Positions 48,530-57,303 of a stretch of 64,000 nucleotides of DNA are shown in pieces. Under the pieces are notes generated by a model. It searched no databases. It was not told the DNA's origin and worked only from the letters and a program-made list of their open reading frames with translations. This DNA is from Paenibacillus pasadenensis (GTDB lineage Bacteria; Bacillota; Bacilli; Paenibacillales; Paenibacillaceae): positions 1 to 64,000 of the forward strand of contig NZ_JAMBOT010000007.1 of NCBI RefSeq assembly GCF_023715725.1. The letters are read 5' to 3'. The position numbers were made by a program, and so were the translations under genes. The first letter of the stretch is position 1. The number at the start of each line of letters is the position of its first letter.

Positions 48530-49018
48530 CTAGCCTGGCAACACGAGCTGGGCCGCCCCTTTGATATGCCATTCCACCGGTTCCATAATGGAAAACACGC
48601 GGGCATAGACAACATGCACGATTAAAATGACGCCGGGGCGGTCCAGCGTCACCTCGTAATTAAACTCGCTGTTGCGATAGGTAAACGGGAAGCTTTCGTT
48701 TCTTCCGACTACATGCCAAGCGTCCACCGTCACGCGATCTCTTAATCGTGAACCTGGCAGCGGCACTCCCTGTTCATCCAGCTTTAAGTTCTGCTGCAAA
48801 TAGGTCATTGCTTCCTCTAAAGCCTTGGTCTCATCCAAAATAAACCTTCCCTCGGCGAGTTCACGCTCGTCCAGTTGCTGCGCGGCCGCATGAGCAGCCC
48901 GGTTGACGGCATGTTTAGCATCAAAAAGAACACGAACCGCCCGCTCCTCGTCGGTTTGAGCCGCCTGCGCCGCCAGCCAGATAACCGTCATGAACAGCGC
49001 AAATAGAAGCTTATGCAC
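48530..49018 (-). CDS. Secreted pseudopilin-like protein of the Tad-type pilus operon
   Basis: A 162-residue protein with an N-terminal hydrophobic segment (about 2-18) followed by a long helix, then beta-rich sequence. It starts with GTG. It is the last gene of the pilus operon. Function is inferred from position: TadE-like minor pilins have a similar helix-then-sheet outline, but no TadE motif was recognised. Confidence 0.65.
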   Translation of the reverse strand: MHKLLFALFMTVIWLAAQAAQTDEERAVRVLFDAKHAVNRAAHAAAQQLDERELAEGRFILDETKALEEAMTYLQQNLKLDEQGVPLPGSRLRDRVTVDAWHVVGRNESFPFTYRNSEFNYEVTLDRPGVILIVHVVYARVFSIMEPVEWHIKGAAQLVLPG

Positions 49019-49071
49019 CTCGATTCATCACCTCTCTTTAACGAAAGCGCTGCAACGTAAATAGTCTAGAA

Positions 49072-49497
49072 CTACGGCACAAACTCGCTCATTTTCAGTC
49101 CCGTGACAACAATTAACTGTTCTTCACCGGGAACATCGATTCCAATCAGGCTGTCGATCCGAAACATACCTTCATAGGGATAACTGGCTGTAAGCCTGAG
49201 GCCTGTCCCCCGCAGCAGCGGCATCGAAGGATTGTCGGCCGGCTGCCCATTCGTCGAGCTAACGGTGAACAGCACCGACTCCGTTCTCAAACCGACTTGT
49301 TCGAGCCGCTCCCGCGCTTGCCGCAGCATCGGTTCGTCAATGTAGCCTCGGCTGGCACTGGCCCCGATCTCTAGCAGGTAATCCACTTCTTTTTGCAGCA
49401 TCGCTTCCCGCATCACAAGAACATGTTTGTAAATCGGAGAGAACATCATCCAGCAGAATAAGGATGCAAACAGCACAAAAACAAGAATTTGCTTCAA
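49072..49497 (-). CDS. Pseudopilin/TadE-like small membrane protein
   Basis: A 141-residue protein with one N-terminal transmembrane helix (about 3-20), an amphipathic helix and a beta-rich C-terminus. It starts with TTG, overlapping the stop of the 48-residue gene (TTGA). No family was recognised; position suggests a minor pilin or assembly factor. Confidence 0.7.
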   Translation of the reverse strand: MKQILVFVLFASLFCWMMFSPIYKHVLVMREAMLQKEVDYLLEIGASASRGYIDEPMLRQARERLEQVGLRTESVLFTVSSTNGQPADNPSMPLLRGTGLRLTASYPYEGMFRIDSLIGIDVPGEEQLIVVTGLKMSEFVP

Positions 49498-49640
49498 GGG
49501 TCCGTTCCCCGGATGCTGTCTGACATGGCGCCGCCGAATCCCCGCAGTCCGGCCCGTGTCCCTTCCGGCCCTTCCACAGTTGCCATAAACAAGACAACAA
49601 CGGCGATGAGCAGCAGCAGGGAGGCTAGCAGCTCCTTCAC
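49494..49640 (-). CDS. 48-residue membrane peptide of the pilus operon
   Basis: A small gene starting with GTG, with AAAGGAGGG about nine bases upstream, which makes it credible despite its size. The peptide is M-K-E-L-L-A-S, a hydrophobic helix (L-L-L-L-I-A-V-V-V-L-F-M-A) and a polar glycine-rich tail. It overlaps the next gene by four bases, indicating coupling. It may be a pilin-like subunit. Confidence 0.7.
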   Translation of the reverse strand: MKELLASLLLLIAVVVLFMATVEGPEGTRAGLRGFGGAMSDSIRGTDP

Positions 49641-49667
49641 TTAGCAGGCCCTCCTTTCTATTGCGAA

Positions 49668-49817
49668 CTAAGGGACAAGATTTCCAATTTGGGTGTTGGC
49701 GGAAGTTCCTTGAGACTGAATACGAGAGCGAGTGCCGGTAGCATTATCGGAAATAATCGTATTAAATAGCACGAGCATGACTACGATCATCATGACGGTC
49801 ATCAAAATGTTGCGCAT
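49668..49817 (-). CDS. 49-residue Flp-type pilin candidate
   Basis: A small gene with AAGGAGGTGG before its ATG, the strongest ribosome site in the operon, as expected for a major subunit. It encodes M-R-N-I-L-M-T-V-M-M-I-V-V-M-L-V-L-F-N-T, then a polar tail of about 28 residues rich in Ser, Thr, Asn and Gln. Flp pilins are 45-60 residues with one N-terminal helix, so size and shape fit. The usual prepilin cleavage glycine and the E-Y motif are absent, so processing would differ. Confidence 0.75.
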   Translation of the reverse strand: MRNILMTVMMIVVMLVLFNTIISDNATGTRSRIQSQGTSANTQIGNLVP

Positions 49818-49874
49818 CGTTCCACCTCCTTAGACAGAATTAACTTTCTATTTCGTTTAAGTTTTAAAGGCTCC

Positions 49875-50777
49875 TCAGTTCAAGGAATCGAACAGCTTCT
49901 GGCTTTCGCGGACCCATGGATAGATGAATACTTGGAAAGTGTACAAAATAGGAATCCCCGCGATAATAAACAGCACATAGGAGCTTGATTCCTTCCGGCT
50001 TTCCTTCATCGTCTCCAGCTTTTCCTTGTAATCTCGGATACGCGCGCGAAGCAGCTCGTAGTAGGCTTCATCCTCATGCTGCCGCAAGGAGTCGATCGTT
50101 TCCGCGAAGCTGATGACATCCTCGGTGCCAATTCGCTCTTTGAACTCCCGGATCGCACTTCCCGCATCGTGATACCACTCGCCAAGCAAATGCTGCAGCT
50201 CGCGCCGGATTGTCCGGGTATAGGGAACACAGCGCATCAGCTTGGCATGAATATGCAGCGACGAGCCCTGCAAATACAGCAGCTGTGTGCTGACGGTATG
50301 AATCTCACGGACAACTCTCGCCGTACGGGCCAGCCTAAGCGCCTGCAACACGGATTTGTCGGCTAACAACAACACGATTAAAACTGCCAGCAGCAGCCAA
50401 ACATAAACCGGGAGCAGCATTCCCTGCACAAAGCCAAGCCAGTTGCCAACAGCCATAACCATTGCCAAACCAGGAATAACCGACAATCCTATTCTGCGTG
50501 AAGCCGCATAATAAGCTGCGTCCACGATCCAGCCGCAGCCGGCAAAAAGCTTTTCCCTCTCCAGCAGCATCGGACTGGAACGATTTAGGCCGAAGTACCG
50601 CAGACGATGTTCCGGCAGCTTGGCTGTCTTCCAATTGGCAGGCTGTAAATGCAGCCAACGAGGCCGGATTTTTGTCAGCCGTTTCAATAATACAAACAAT
50701 AAACCGCAGACTATCAGAATTTGTCCGGCATAAGTGGCTGCATAGATCATACGCCCCCAAGACTCATAAACTTCCAT
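49875..50777 (-). CDS. TadC-like type II secretion F-domain protein
   Basis: A 300-residue inner-membrane platform protein for Tad pilus assembly. Helices lie near 15-35, around 95-140 and at the C-terminus, with a cytoplasmic helical T2SSF domain (about 150-265) between. The ATG at 50777 lies eight bases after GGGG; the GTG two codons earlier is too close. It pairs with the TadB-like protein just before it. Confidence 0.82.
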   Translation of the reverse strand: MEVYESWGRMIYAATYAGQILIVCGLLFVLLKRLTKIRPRWLHLQPANWKTAKLPEHRLRYFGLNRSSPMLLEREKLFAGCGWIVDAAYYAASRRIGLSVIPGLAMVMAVGNWLGFVQGMLLPVYVWLLLAVLIVLLLADKSVLQALRLARTARVVREIHTVSTQLLYLQGSSLHIHAKLMRCVPYTRTIRRELQHLLGEWYHDAGSAIREFKERIGTEDVISFAETIDSLRQHEDEAYYELLRARIRDYKEKLETMKESRKESSSYVLFIIAGIPILYTFQVFIYPWVRESQKLFDSLN

Positions 50778-50789
50778 GCCCACGACCCC

Positions 50790-51731
50790 TTACATTTTTT
50801 TGCGGGAGAGCCATAACCCCATGATGAAGGAAGCAAAAATCATCATTAACGAATTGAGCAGCATATTCCGCCCTCCTGCATCCTGCACATAGTAACGATA
50901 GGAATTATCCGGGTTATAGTAAAAATTGATGCCGATATAAAAAGCCAAAAATAAAATCGGTGTAAAATTGGCAATGCGAATTTCCAGCATTTTGTGCCGC
51001 TCCTGCTCGTTCGCCCGGCGGGATTTGCGCATGTCGCCGATCAGCTCATGCAGATTGCCCGACACCGAATGTCCCTCGGTCAGCGCAACCCGGATAATCT
51101 GCACAAAATAATCCGCCCACACATGACCGAGCGACCCGGCAAAAAGCCTAAGGCTTTCCTCGTCATTGCCTCTGACGCTCAAATTTCGGTAAAGCTGCTC
51201 AAAGGCTGCCTTTAAATGACCTTCAAGCCGATTCTCCTCCACCATTCGTTTCAGCGCCCCCCTTACCTGGCGCTGGCCTGCAATCAGATAACATTGATAG
51301 AACAGCTCTACTGCGGGCAGGAACTCAAGCCTCGTCTGCATCTGCCGATGGACCAGCATCGACTTCAGCATTAGATAAGGAAGCAGGCCTAACATCAGAC
51401 CGAGCAGCAGCGCTCCCTTTGCACTGCCGAACAGAACTGCTCCCGTACCCGCTCCAGTCACGAGGAGCATACCTGAAAGCAGCACCAGTCCTTCCGGCTT
51501 AATGCCGGACTGAAGTGATTCCAGCGTATCGGCAATCTCCCGGTAAAAGGCTCCAGACCGCTCCAAAAGCTGTCTGAGACGAAAGCTCAGGCTTTTCCTG
51601 CGCCGGTAGTCCAGCCTGGAAGCCGCTTGGATGGAATCTTCTCCAAACCGGAGCAGCGCTGCCAACAGAGGATAAAGGCTGACCGTAAGCAGCAACCCCA
51701 TTGCCAAAACAAGCCAAGAAGCGTTTAACAT
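50790..51731 (-). CDS. TadB-like type II secretion F-domain protein
   Basis: A 313-residue inner-membrane protein with an N-terminal helix, a central pair (about 80-118), a T2SSF domain (V-E-L-F-Y-Q-C-Y-L-I-A-G ... A-L-T-E-G-H-S) and C-terminal helices. It overlaps the ATPase gene by seven bases. Together with TadC and the ATPase it forms the pilus motor. Confidence 0.85.
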   Translation of the reverse strand: MLNASWLVLAMGLLLTVSLYPLLAALLRFGEDSIQAASRLDYRRRKSLSFRLRQLLERSGAFYREIADTLESLQSGIKPEGLVLLSGMLLVTGAGTGAVLFGSAKGALLLGLMLGLLPYLMLKSMLVHRQMQTRLEFLPAVELFYQCYLIAGQRQVRGALKRMVEENRLEGHLKAAFEQLYRNLSVRGNDEESLRLFAGSLGHVWADYFVQIIRVALTEGHSVSGNLHELIGDMRKSRRANEQERHKMLEIRIANFTPILFLAFYIGINFYYNPDNSYRYYVQDAGGRNMLLNSLMMIFASFIMGLWLSRKKM

Positions 51732-53272
51732 CGGAAGCTTTCCTCGACATGACGGATGAAAACATCGTCAGCTTCTACCGTTTTTCCCGGTAAACAGCGA
51801 TGACCCGCCTTCTCCGCCGCATCTGGTTCTCCCGGCGTTGATCCTGCATCCTCTTCCATCACGGAAGCGCTGCTCCAAAAGCCCGCCTCATCCAGCGACA
51901 GCCCGGCATCTGCCAGCCTGCGGCGAGTGGCTTCGCCGGGAGCCGACGCCATTGTCCACCCTCTCCCCGTACGGTATGCCGCCCATTCCTCCAACCTTAC
52001 CTCGCCTTCCTCCCAATGCAGCTCGCCTAGCCGGGTTATCCGTCTTTTGCCGTCCGCCAGCTTCATCTCGATTCCAATCTGCGTCACATAACGGGTGATT
52101 CGCTTGCACAGCCTATCCGGATTCATCGCCCGATTGTCCAGCATGCACATATCGGTAATTGCCTCCGGCACATCCTCCAGTCTGCTTGCATGAACGGTTG
52201 TCATGCTGCCCGAGTGGCCGCGCGTACAGGCGCGGACATAAATGTTGGCGTCCTCATCACGAATTTCGGCATGGATAATGCGCTGCGGAGATTGGCGGAG
52301 CGCAAGCTTGAACGCCTGCGCGGGCCGATGAAGCGCATCCTCTTCGTCCGTCTCGTATTCCACAACGTTTTTGTCAGGAAAATCTCTTCCGAGCATCATC
52401 TCCAGCCTGGACTCCAGCGTGACGAGCCGCTCCTCGTCCGGCAGCTCGGCGATAAGGGATTTCAGCAAATGTGTCTTCCCGGAACCCGTCGGCCCAATGA
52501 GCACCAGATTGTATCGGCAGGCCAGAACTGCCTTCAGCATAAGCACAATTCTGTGAGTCAGCGTGCCGTAGTCTGGAAGGGCCAGCTCGTCCAGCCGGAA
52601 TGCGCGGGCATTGTAAAAGCGCATCGTCAGTGTCGGCTGCGAGGTGAAGCCAAAACCCGTCATCGTCACGCGCGTACCGTCACGCAGCATTACTTCCGCC
52701 CATCGTTTGCGGCGATTAATGCGGTCATTGTTGTACAGCACCAGATTTTGCTGAATCCGCTCTACCTCCTTCAAGCTTTGAAAGCGGTAGGACGAACGCT
52801 CGGTCCTTCCCTCGCGCATGAGGTATATCCCCGTGCCGACAACCTGGATCTCTTCAAGTCCGCTGCGGTCCTGCAGCGCCAGCTCAAGCACGCCTAGTCC
52901 GATCACCTCCGCGAACAGCGCTTCCGCCAGCGAATGATACTGGCCGCTCATGCCGGGCAGCTCCTGCAGCCTCAGCTTCAGCAGCCTGTCCTGCACAAGC
53001 GCCATGATCTCCTTGCGCTCTCGGGGATAACCCAAAACGGCGCGATTCAGCCGTTCGCCGTACTCCCGGCGTTCTTCCTCCGTCATGCCTCTCGGCGATG
53101 ACAAATACGCACGCATATCCTCAGCCGCTTTCGCAAAATCAAGGGCCGGTTTTTCGGATGATGAGCTGATCAAGACTGCCTCTTCAATGCGTCCTTCCAC
53201 TTCATCGGAACCTGTGCCTGCCCGGACCCGCGCCGAGTATGCCGATGGCGAGAAACGGCTGGCACCGCTCAT
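51725..53272 (-). CDS. CpaF/TadA-family pilus assembly ATPase
   Basis: A 515-residue secretion ATPase. Walker A G-P-T-G-S-G-K-T lies at about 260-267, followed by an Asp-box-type E-S-R-L-E-M-M and the family's H-A-E-I-R-D-E-D and T-T-V-H-A-S motifs. The start at 53272 overlaps the previous stop as ATGA; 23 upstream in-frame codons lie inside the previous gene. The last 80 residues after the core are Gly/Glu-rich and not family-like. Confidence 0.9.
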   Translation of the reverse strand: MSGASRFSPSAYSARVRAGTGSDEVEGRIEEAVLISSSSEKPALDFAKAAEDMRAYLSSPRGMTEEERREYGERLNRAVLGYPRERKEIMALVQDRLLKLRLQELPGMSGQYHSLAEALFAEVIGLGVLELALQDRSGLEEIQVVGTGIYLMREGRTERSSYRFQSLKEVERIQQNLVLYNNDRINRRKRWAEVMLRDGTRVTMTGFGFTSQPTLTMRFYNARAFRLDELALPDYGTLTHRIVLMLKAVLACRYNLVLIGPTGSGKTHLLKSLIAELPDEERLVTLESRLEMMLGRDFPDKNVVEYETDEEDALHRPAQAFKLALRQSPQRIIHAEIRDEDANIYVRACTRGHSGSMTTVHASRLEDVPEAITDMCMLDNRAMNPDRLCKRITRYVTQIGIEMKLADGKRRITRLGELHWEEGEVRLEEWAAYRTGRGWTMASAPGEATRRRLADAGLSLDEAGFWSSASVMEEDAGSTPGEPDAAEKAGHRCLPGKTVEADDVFIRHVEESFRC

Positions 53273-54105
53273 ACACCAAGCTCTCCCCGATGCGCTTTGA
53301 GCTTGCGGTACCAAGGCTGCGACTTCATGACCGGTTTGCATGTTAATCCATGCCGTGCTGCAAGCTTGTCTGCCGCCATGTCCATTACAACCCTTCCGTC
53401 GGCATCCTGCTTAAGCCAACGATGATACTGCCCTCTGTCCAGCGACCGGTAAAAGGACTCATTCATTCTGAACTCTCCGATCGCGGCCAACCCCACTTCC
53501 TTCTCAATCTCCTTCATGCGATACCCTCCATTCATCCAATTGGATTGCACGACAAGCAGCTCATACTGCTCCGGCTGAATCCCAAACAGCGGGGAGATTT
53601 GCCGAATCCACCGGTTGCCGTCCTCCTGAAAATGCGACAGAGCCGGTGTCGTGCACAAAACTCTTGAATCTGCCGCGATTACGGCTCCTATCGTAGCCGC
53701 ATTATCCCAGTAACAGCCTCCGTCCGCGAAAACAAAGTCAAAGCTTTGTCTGGCCGTTTCGAGCAGATGCTCCGTTTCTTCCATCGTGTAATGCTCCGCC
53801 TGATCGCGTAGCAGATTACCCGCCAGAACATGGACCTTCGGTTCGTCTGGAACGGAAATGCAGGCTCTGCGCAGCCGCTGCGGCGTCAAAGAGGCGGACG
53901 AAAGCTCCGGCCGTAAGCTGTCCAGCGTCACAGCCGGTATATCCAGCCCTAAGTAACGATGAATTTTGGCGCTTTTTAAGTTAAGACAGAGAAAGCCAAC
54001 CTCCTTGCCAGTACGCTCAGCCATTCGGCATGCAGCAGCAAACGCGGCCGTTGTTGTTCCGATGTTAGGCGTCGTTCCTACAAAAGCTGCAACCGGCGCG
54101 CTCAT
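53269..54105 (-). CDS. CpaE/TadZ-like P-loop protein with degenerate Walker A
   Basis: A 278-residue MinD/ParA-type protein. In Tad systems CpaE/TadZ places the pilus machine at the pole. The phosphate-binding loop reads G-T-T-P-N-I-G-T-T-T (residues 9-18), so the lysine before T-T is replaced by threonine and the deviant Walker lysine is also absent. It may not hydrolyse ATP. Later family features such as F-D-F-V-F-A-D-G-G are kept. It overlaps both neighbours by four bases. Confidence 0.8.
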   Translation of the reverse strand: MSAPVAAFVGTTPNIGTTTAAFAAACRMAERTGKEVGFLCLNLKSAKIHRYLGLDIPAVTLDSLRPELSSASLTPQRLRRACISVPDEPKVHVLAGNLLRDQAEHYTMEETEHLLETARQSFDFVFADGGCYWDNAATIGAVIAADSRVLCTTPALSHFQEDGNRWIRQISPLFGIQPEQYELLVVQSNWMNGGYRMKEIEKEVGLAAIGEFRMNESFYRSLDRGQYHRWLKQDADGRVVMDMAADKLAARHGLTCKPVMKSQPWYRKLKAHRGELGV

Positions 54106-54821
54106 CGGGAGCTCTCCCCGCCAATACGGTTCAGCGATTCCGGGCTAAAGGCGACGACCAGCTTGTTATCTCCGCCTTTGCAAAGCGCGTCTATTTCCAG
54201 CCATTGAGCCTCCGACAGATTCAGATTGATAAATTCGATCGCTCCGTTCGCATCCCGCCGCGAAGCGTACATTTTCTGCCGGTCTCCTTCGGCGAGCGAT
54301 AACAGATTGGGGTTGTCCGGATCGTCAATTTCCTGGTTGCCGCTTGTTTTGACCGAGGCCACCGTAACTGGCTCCAAGAACAAACGCCTGGATGCCAGAG
54401 CGGGGCCCGACACATAAACAAGAACACTATCTCCGGCACGAATGCCGCTTGACACTGAAAGCATATATTCTCTTGGCAGCTGGAAGGTCGACTGGCTTCG
54501 GCCTGGCAGCAGCCGGTTAAGATCTGTCTTCCAGCCCCGAAGCGGTTCGCCTTCGCCAAGCGGAACTACCGCCTCTTGCCCGGCAGCATGCTCGACGTTT
54601 GTAACCATATCCTCGGTATACGCCGACGATGCAATCGTCTGGTACTGCAAATCCCGCGCTTCCAGGCGTTCTCCCGCCGCAATGAATCTTTTCGGAACGA
54701 CCACCTGCACCGAATGCTCCTTTTCCAGCACATGAAGCTGGACTAAATACAGCCCGTACACGAGAAGCGCCGATAACAGCGCCGCTGCGATAAACAGCAT
54801 TCTGTTTTTCCCTTTGCCCAT
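54102..54821 (-). CDS. SAF-domain protein, CpaB/RcpC-like
   Basis: A 239-residue protein with one N-terminal transmembrane helix (about 9-28) and a SAF domain (V-V-V-P-K-R-F-I-A-A-G-E-R-L-E-A-R-D-L, about 42-105). CpaB/RcpC proteins stabilise the Flp secretion channel; in a single-membrane cell the role is probably wall passage. The start at 54821 has GGAGG upstream. A frame open to 54992 runs through the leader terminator and promoter, so it is not used. Confidence 0.82.
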   Translation of the reverse strand: MGKGKNRMLFIAAALLSALLVYGLYLVQLHVLEKEHSVQVVVPKRFIAAGERLEARDLQYQTIASSAYTEDMVTNVEHAAGQEAVVPLGEGEPLRGWKTDLNRLLPGRSQSTFQLPREYMLSVSSGIRAGDSVLVYVSGPALASRRLFLEPVTVASVKTSGNQEIDDPDNPNLLSLAEGDRQKMYASRRDANGAIEFINLNLSEAQWLEIDALCKGGDNKLVVAFSPESLNRIGGESSR

Positions 54822-54850
54822 CTGTCTCCTCCCCCATCGCAAGCCTGGAA

Positions 54851-54898
54851 AATAAAAAAACGCAAGCAGGAACCCGATTGGGTTCAACTGCTTGCGTT
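54851..54898 (-). terminator. Strong terminator in the 5' leader of the pilus operon
   Basis: On the minus strand AACGCAAGCAG pairs perfectly with CTGCTTGCGTT, with an inner GAACCC-AATC-GGGTTC stem, followed by TTTTTTTATTTT. It ends about 30 bases before the SAF-domain gene, leaving no room for a promoter in between. It may end the ndoA transcript, or act as an attenuator for the pilus operon. Confidence 0.88.
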
Positions 54899-54949
54899 CT
54901 TCGCGAGCTAGGCGATGCACTTGCATCGAATATGCAATTAATTGAGTCC

Positions 54950-54978
54950 ATAGTATCAATAGAATAAATGGCTGTCCA
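54950..54978 (-). promoter_or_regulatory. Probable pilus-operon promoter upstream of the leader terminator
   Basis: On the minus strand TGGACA (973-978) and TACTAT (950-955) are 17 bases apart. The predicted transcript starts near 54943 and runs about 120 bases before the SAF-domain gene, passing a GATGC-AAGT-GCATC hairpin and then the terminator. Confidence 0.5.
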
Positions 54979-55037
54979 GCTTTTTTTTCCATTTTTCGTA
55001 ATTTTGGGCAGAAATCCTTCCTTGGATTCCTGCCCGC

Positions 55038-55388
55038 CTAAAAATCAATCAAGCCCACGCTGATCTGCAAAGCATCATCGACATGACGCATCATCTCGTC
55101 GTCAAGGTGGGTTATTTTGTCCGTGAGCCGCTGTTTGTCGATCGTCCGAATCTGTTCAAGCAAAATGACGGAATCCCGGTCGAAGCCATGGGCTTTGGCG
55201 TCAATCTCGACATGAGTCGGCAGCTTAGCCTTCTGAATCTGGGCCGTAATGGCCGCTACGATAACGGTGGGGCTAAACCGGTTGCCGATGTCATTCTGGA
55301 GAACGAGAACAGGGCGGACGCCTCCCTGCTCAGAGCCGACAACTGGGGATAGGTCGGCGAAAAATACATCTCCGCGTTTAACGATCAA
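55038..55388 (-). CDS. ndoA: MazF-family endoribonuclease toxin (EndoA/NdoA)
   Basis: A 116-residue toxin, the standard size. The opening [20 protein letters not shown] and the [12 protein letters not shown] block are almost those of B. subtilis EndoA, which cuts RNA at UACAU. It begins four bases after the antitoxin stop. Confidence 0.96.
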   Translation of the reverse strand: MIVKRGDVFFADLSPVVGSEQGGVRPVLVLQNDIGNRFSPTVIVAAITAQIQKAKLPTHVEIDAKAHGFDRDSVILLEQIRTIDKQRLTDKITHLDDEMMRHVDDALQISVGLIDF

Positions 55389-55391
55389 TCG

Positions 55392-55673
55392 CTACACCCC
55401 GCTCACGAGACGGCCGAGTGCTCGGTCTGCGTCTTCCTCCGCTTGGAAAGCTTCCGAGGCCATATTCAGGTTGATCTTGGCCATTTCCAGATAACCGCGC
55501 TGCATCAACTCACGGATTTGACGTTTTTTGCGCTCCACCAGATAAAGTTTCATCGCTTGGCGGATAAATTCGCTGCGGTTGGAATTTTCCTTGGCGACGA
55601 TCCCGTCTACTTCTTCCAGCAGATGATCCGGGATACTGATCATGATTCGTTTGGTATTCTGTACATTGGCCAC
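55392..55673 (-). CDS. ndoAI: EndoAI antitoxin (ribbon-helix-helix)
   Basis: A 93-residue antitoxin. It starts with GTG at 55673, with GGAGG nine bases upstream, giving M-A-N-V-Q-N-T-K-R-I-M-I-S-I-P, the expected ribbon-helix-helix N-terminus. Residues 50-93 form the toxin-binding region. It is cotranscribed after alr, as in B. subtilis; the 235-base gap to alr shows no other gene. Confidence 0.93.
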   Translation of the reverse strand: MANVQNTKRIMISIPDHLLEEVDGIVAKENSNRSEFIRQAMKLYLVERKKRQIRELMQRGYLEMAKINLNMASEAFQAEEDADRALGRLVSGV

Positions 55674-55908
55674 CAACTCGCACCTCCAAAACTTGTCAAA
55701 GCCCATTACCATTATGTCTCCGTTGCCAATTGCCTATACTCCACCATACCTATGAGATGCCTGTTTCCATTAGAACAGGAGAGGCTTCGGCTTGCTAAGG
55801 CATGACAATTCGCCGCTTGCCGACGAAATTCCTGCTTGACCTGCGCAAAAAATGACACATCAACGGAAAGACGCCGCGAAACCTGTCATCCGCTTCAAGC
55901 TGCGGTTA

Positions 55909-57108
55909 TTAAGGCGCTTGGAGCGGATTGGAAACCTCCACAATCTCGCCTCCGCGTGTATACACTCTTGGAACGCGCGCTGCTAACATACAGATCAGCT
56001 CATAAGGGATTGTGCCCAGCTGCGCAGCCACCTCTTCGGCTGTAATGACAGCTCCATGCTGGGAGCCAAACAGTACAGCCTCCTCACCGGGTGCAACCGG
56101 CGCGGAGCCGGCTGCGTCCGCAGCACCGAGCGCAATCATGCACTGATCCATACAGATCGTACCGGTAACCGGAAGCCGTTGGCCGCGCACCAGCACATGC
56201 GCTTTGCCGGTTAACATACGGCTGAAGCCGTCGGCATATCCAACCGGCAACGTGCCGATCCGATCGCCCGCGCCGGCGAAGTAGCGGGTGCCGTAGCTGA
56301 TGCCCCACTCCTCCCGCAGCTCCTTGACCATGACAATCTCGGTTTTCAGAGACATCACCGGACTTAGCTTCACCCGGGAATGATCCACCTCGGCGGAAGG
56401 ATATAGGCCGTACATGCCGATACCGAGCCGGAGCATGCCGCCTCCAAGCTCAGGCGTATCAATGCCCGCGCCAGTGTTGGCGCTGTGCAGAATCTCAATC
56501 GGCAGAGAGCGGCTGCGAATCTCGTTCACAATTAACGAGAAACGTTCATGCTGAAGGTTTGTATAGGTTTTGTCCGCCTCATCCGCTCTTGCAAAATGGG
56601 TGAACAGCCCTTCCACCTGCAGCTGCGGCACGCGCAGAGCGGCTTCAATAAACCGCATGGCGTCTCCGGATCCGTCGGCCAGCACGCCGAGCCGGCCCAT
56701 GCCGGTGTCAAGCTTGATGTGCACCTTTAGTTTGGAACTGTCCGCGGGCAGAGACCTAGCAGCCTCCAGCACATCGTCCCGGAACAGGGCAATAGTAATA
56801 TCAAGGGATCGGGCGATTGCCAGACCTTGCGGAGTCACATAACCGAGCACCAGAATCGGTGTTTTAATTCCGGCTTGCCGGATCTGAATCGCCTCATCAA
56901 GAAATGCAACTCCAAGGTAGTCCGCGCCGCAGGCTTCCGCCTCGCGGGAAATCGGTACCAGCCCGTGACCATAGGCGTTGGCCTTAACCGATGCCATCAG
57001 CTTCATTCCATCCGGCACCGAATGACGGAAAGCCCGGATATTGCTGCCAAGGGCATCCAGAGAAATTTCGGCGCGAGTCGGACGGTAAAAATTATCCATC
57101 CTTTTCAT
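55909..57108 (-). CDS. alr: Alanine racemase
   Basis: A 399-residue PLP enzyme interconverting L- and D-alanine for peptidoglycan. The PLP lysine is K42 in S-V-K-A-N-A-Y-G-H-G and the opposing catalytic tyrosine is Y272 in S-Y-G-T-R-Y. The first ATG is used because GAGGAAG lies before it. Gene order ydcC-alr-ndoAI-ndoA matches B. subtilis as I recall it. Confidence 0.97.
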   Translation of the reverse strand: MKRMDNFYRPTRAEISLDALGSNIRAFRHSVPDGMKLMASVKANAYGHGLVPISREAEACGADYLGVAFLDEAIQIRQAGIKTPILVLGYVTPQGLAIARSLDITIALFRDDVLEAARSLPADSSKLKVHIKLDTGMGRLGVLADGSGDAMRFIEAALRVPQLQVEGLFTHFARADEADKTYTNLQHERFSLIVNEIRSRSLPIEILHSANTGAGIDTPELGGGMLRLGIGMYGLYPSAEVDHSRVKLSPVMSLKTEIVMVKELREEWGISYGTRYFAGAGDRIGTLPVGYADGFSRMLTGKAHVLVRGQRLPVTGTICMDQCMIALGAADAAGSAPVAPGEEAVLFGSQHGAVITAEEVAAQLGTIPYELICMLAARVPRVYTRGGEIVEVSNPLQAP

Positions 57109-57138
57109 CCCACTTCCTCAAAAAAACACAATCCCCTC

Positions 57139-57167
57139 CATGTTACCCGTGACACCTTGTACTGTCA
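57139..57167 (-). promoter_or_regulatory. Promoter of alr-ndoAI-ndoA
   Basis: On the minus strand a perfect TTGACA (162-167) and TAACAT (139-144) are exactly 17 bases apart, ending about 30 bases before the alr start. Confidence 0.8.
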
Positions 57168-57265
57168 ATGAACGCGCGGCCCTTCCACCCCGTCATTTCT
57201 TGCCAAATCCGGCGCTGCGGCTGGACTTCGGAAATCCCGCAAAAAATCCGTTCACTAGGGATACA

Positions 57266-57297
57266 AAGCGCCGCAGCCTTGCCCGGCTGCGGCGCTT
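57266..57297. terminator. Terminator after the YdcC-like gene
   Basis: AAGCGCCGCAGCC pairs perfectly with GGCTGCGGCGCTT around a six-base loop. The T-tail is short on the minus strand (TTTGTAT), but the 13-bp GC-rich stem lies right after the stop codon. Confidence 0.8.
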
Positions 57298-57303
57298 CTT
57301 CCG

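Noticed and set aside
54851..54943. c-di-GMP-I riboswitch in the pilus leader
   Set aside because: The CGCAAGC segment resembles part of the aptamer, but the other conserved blocks and the two-stem layout are missing. Kept only as an unassigned leader.
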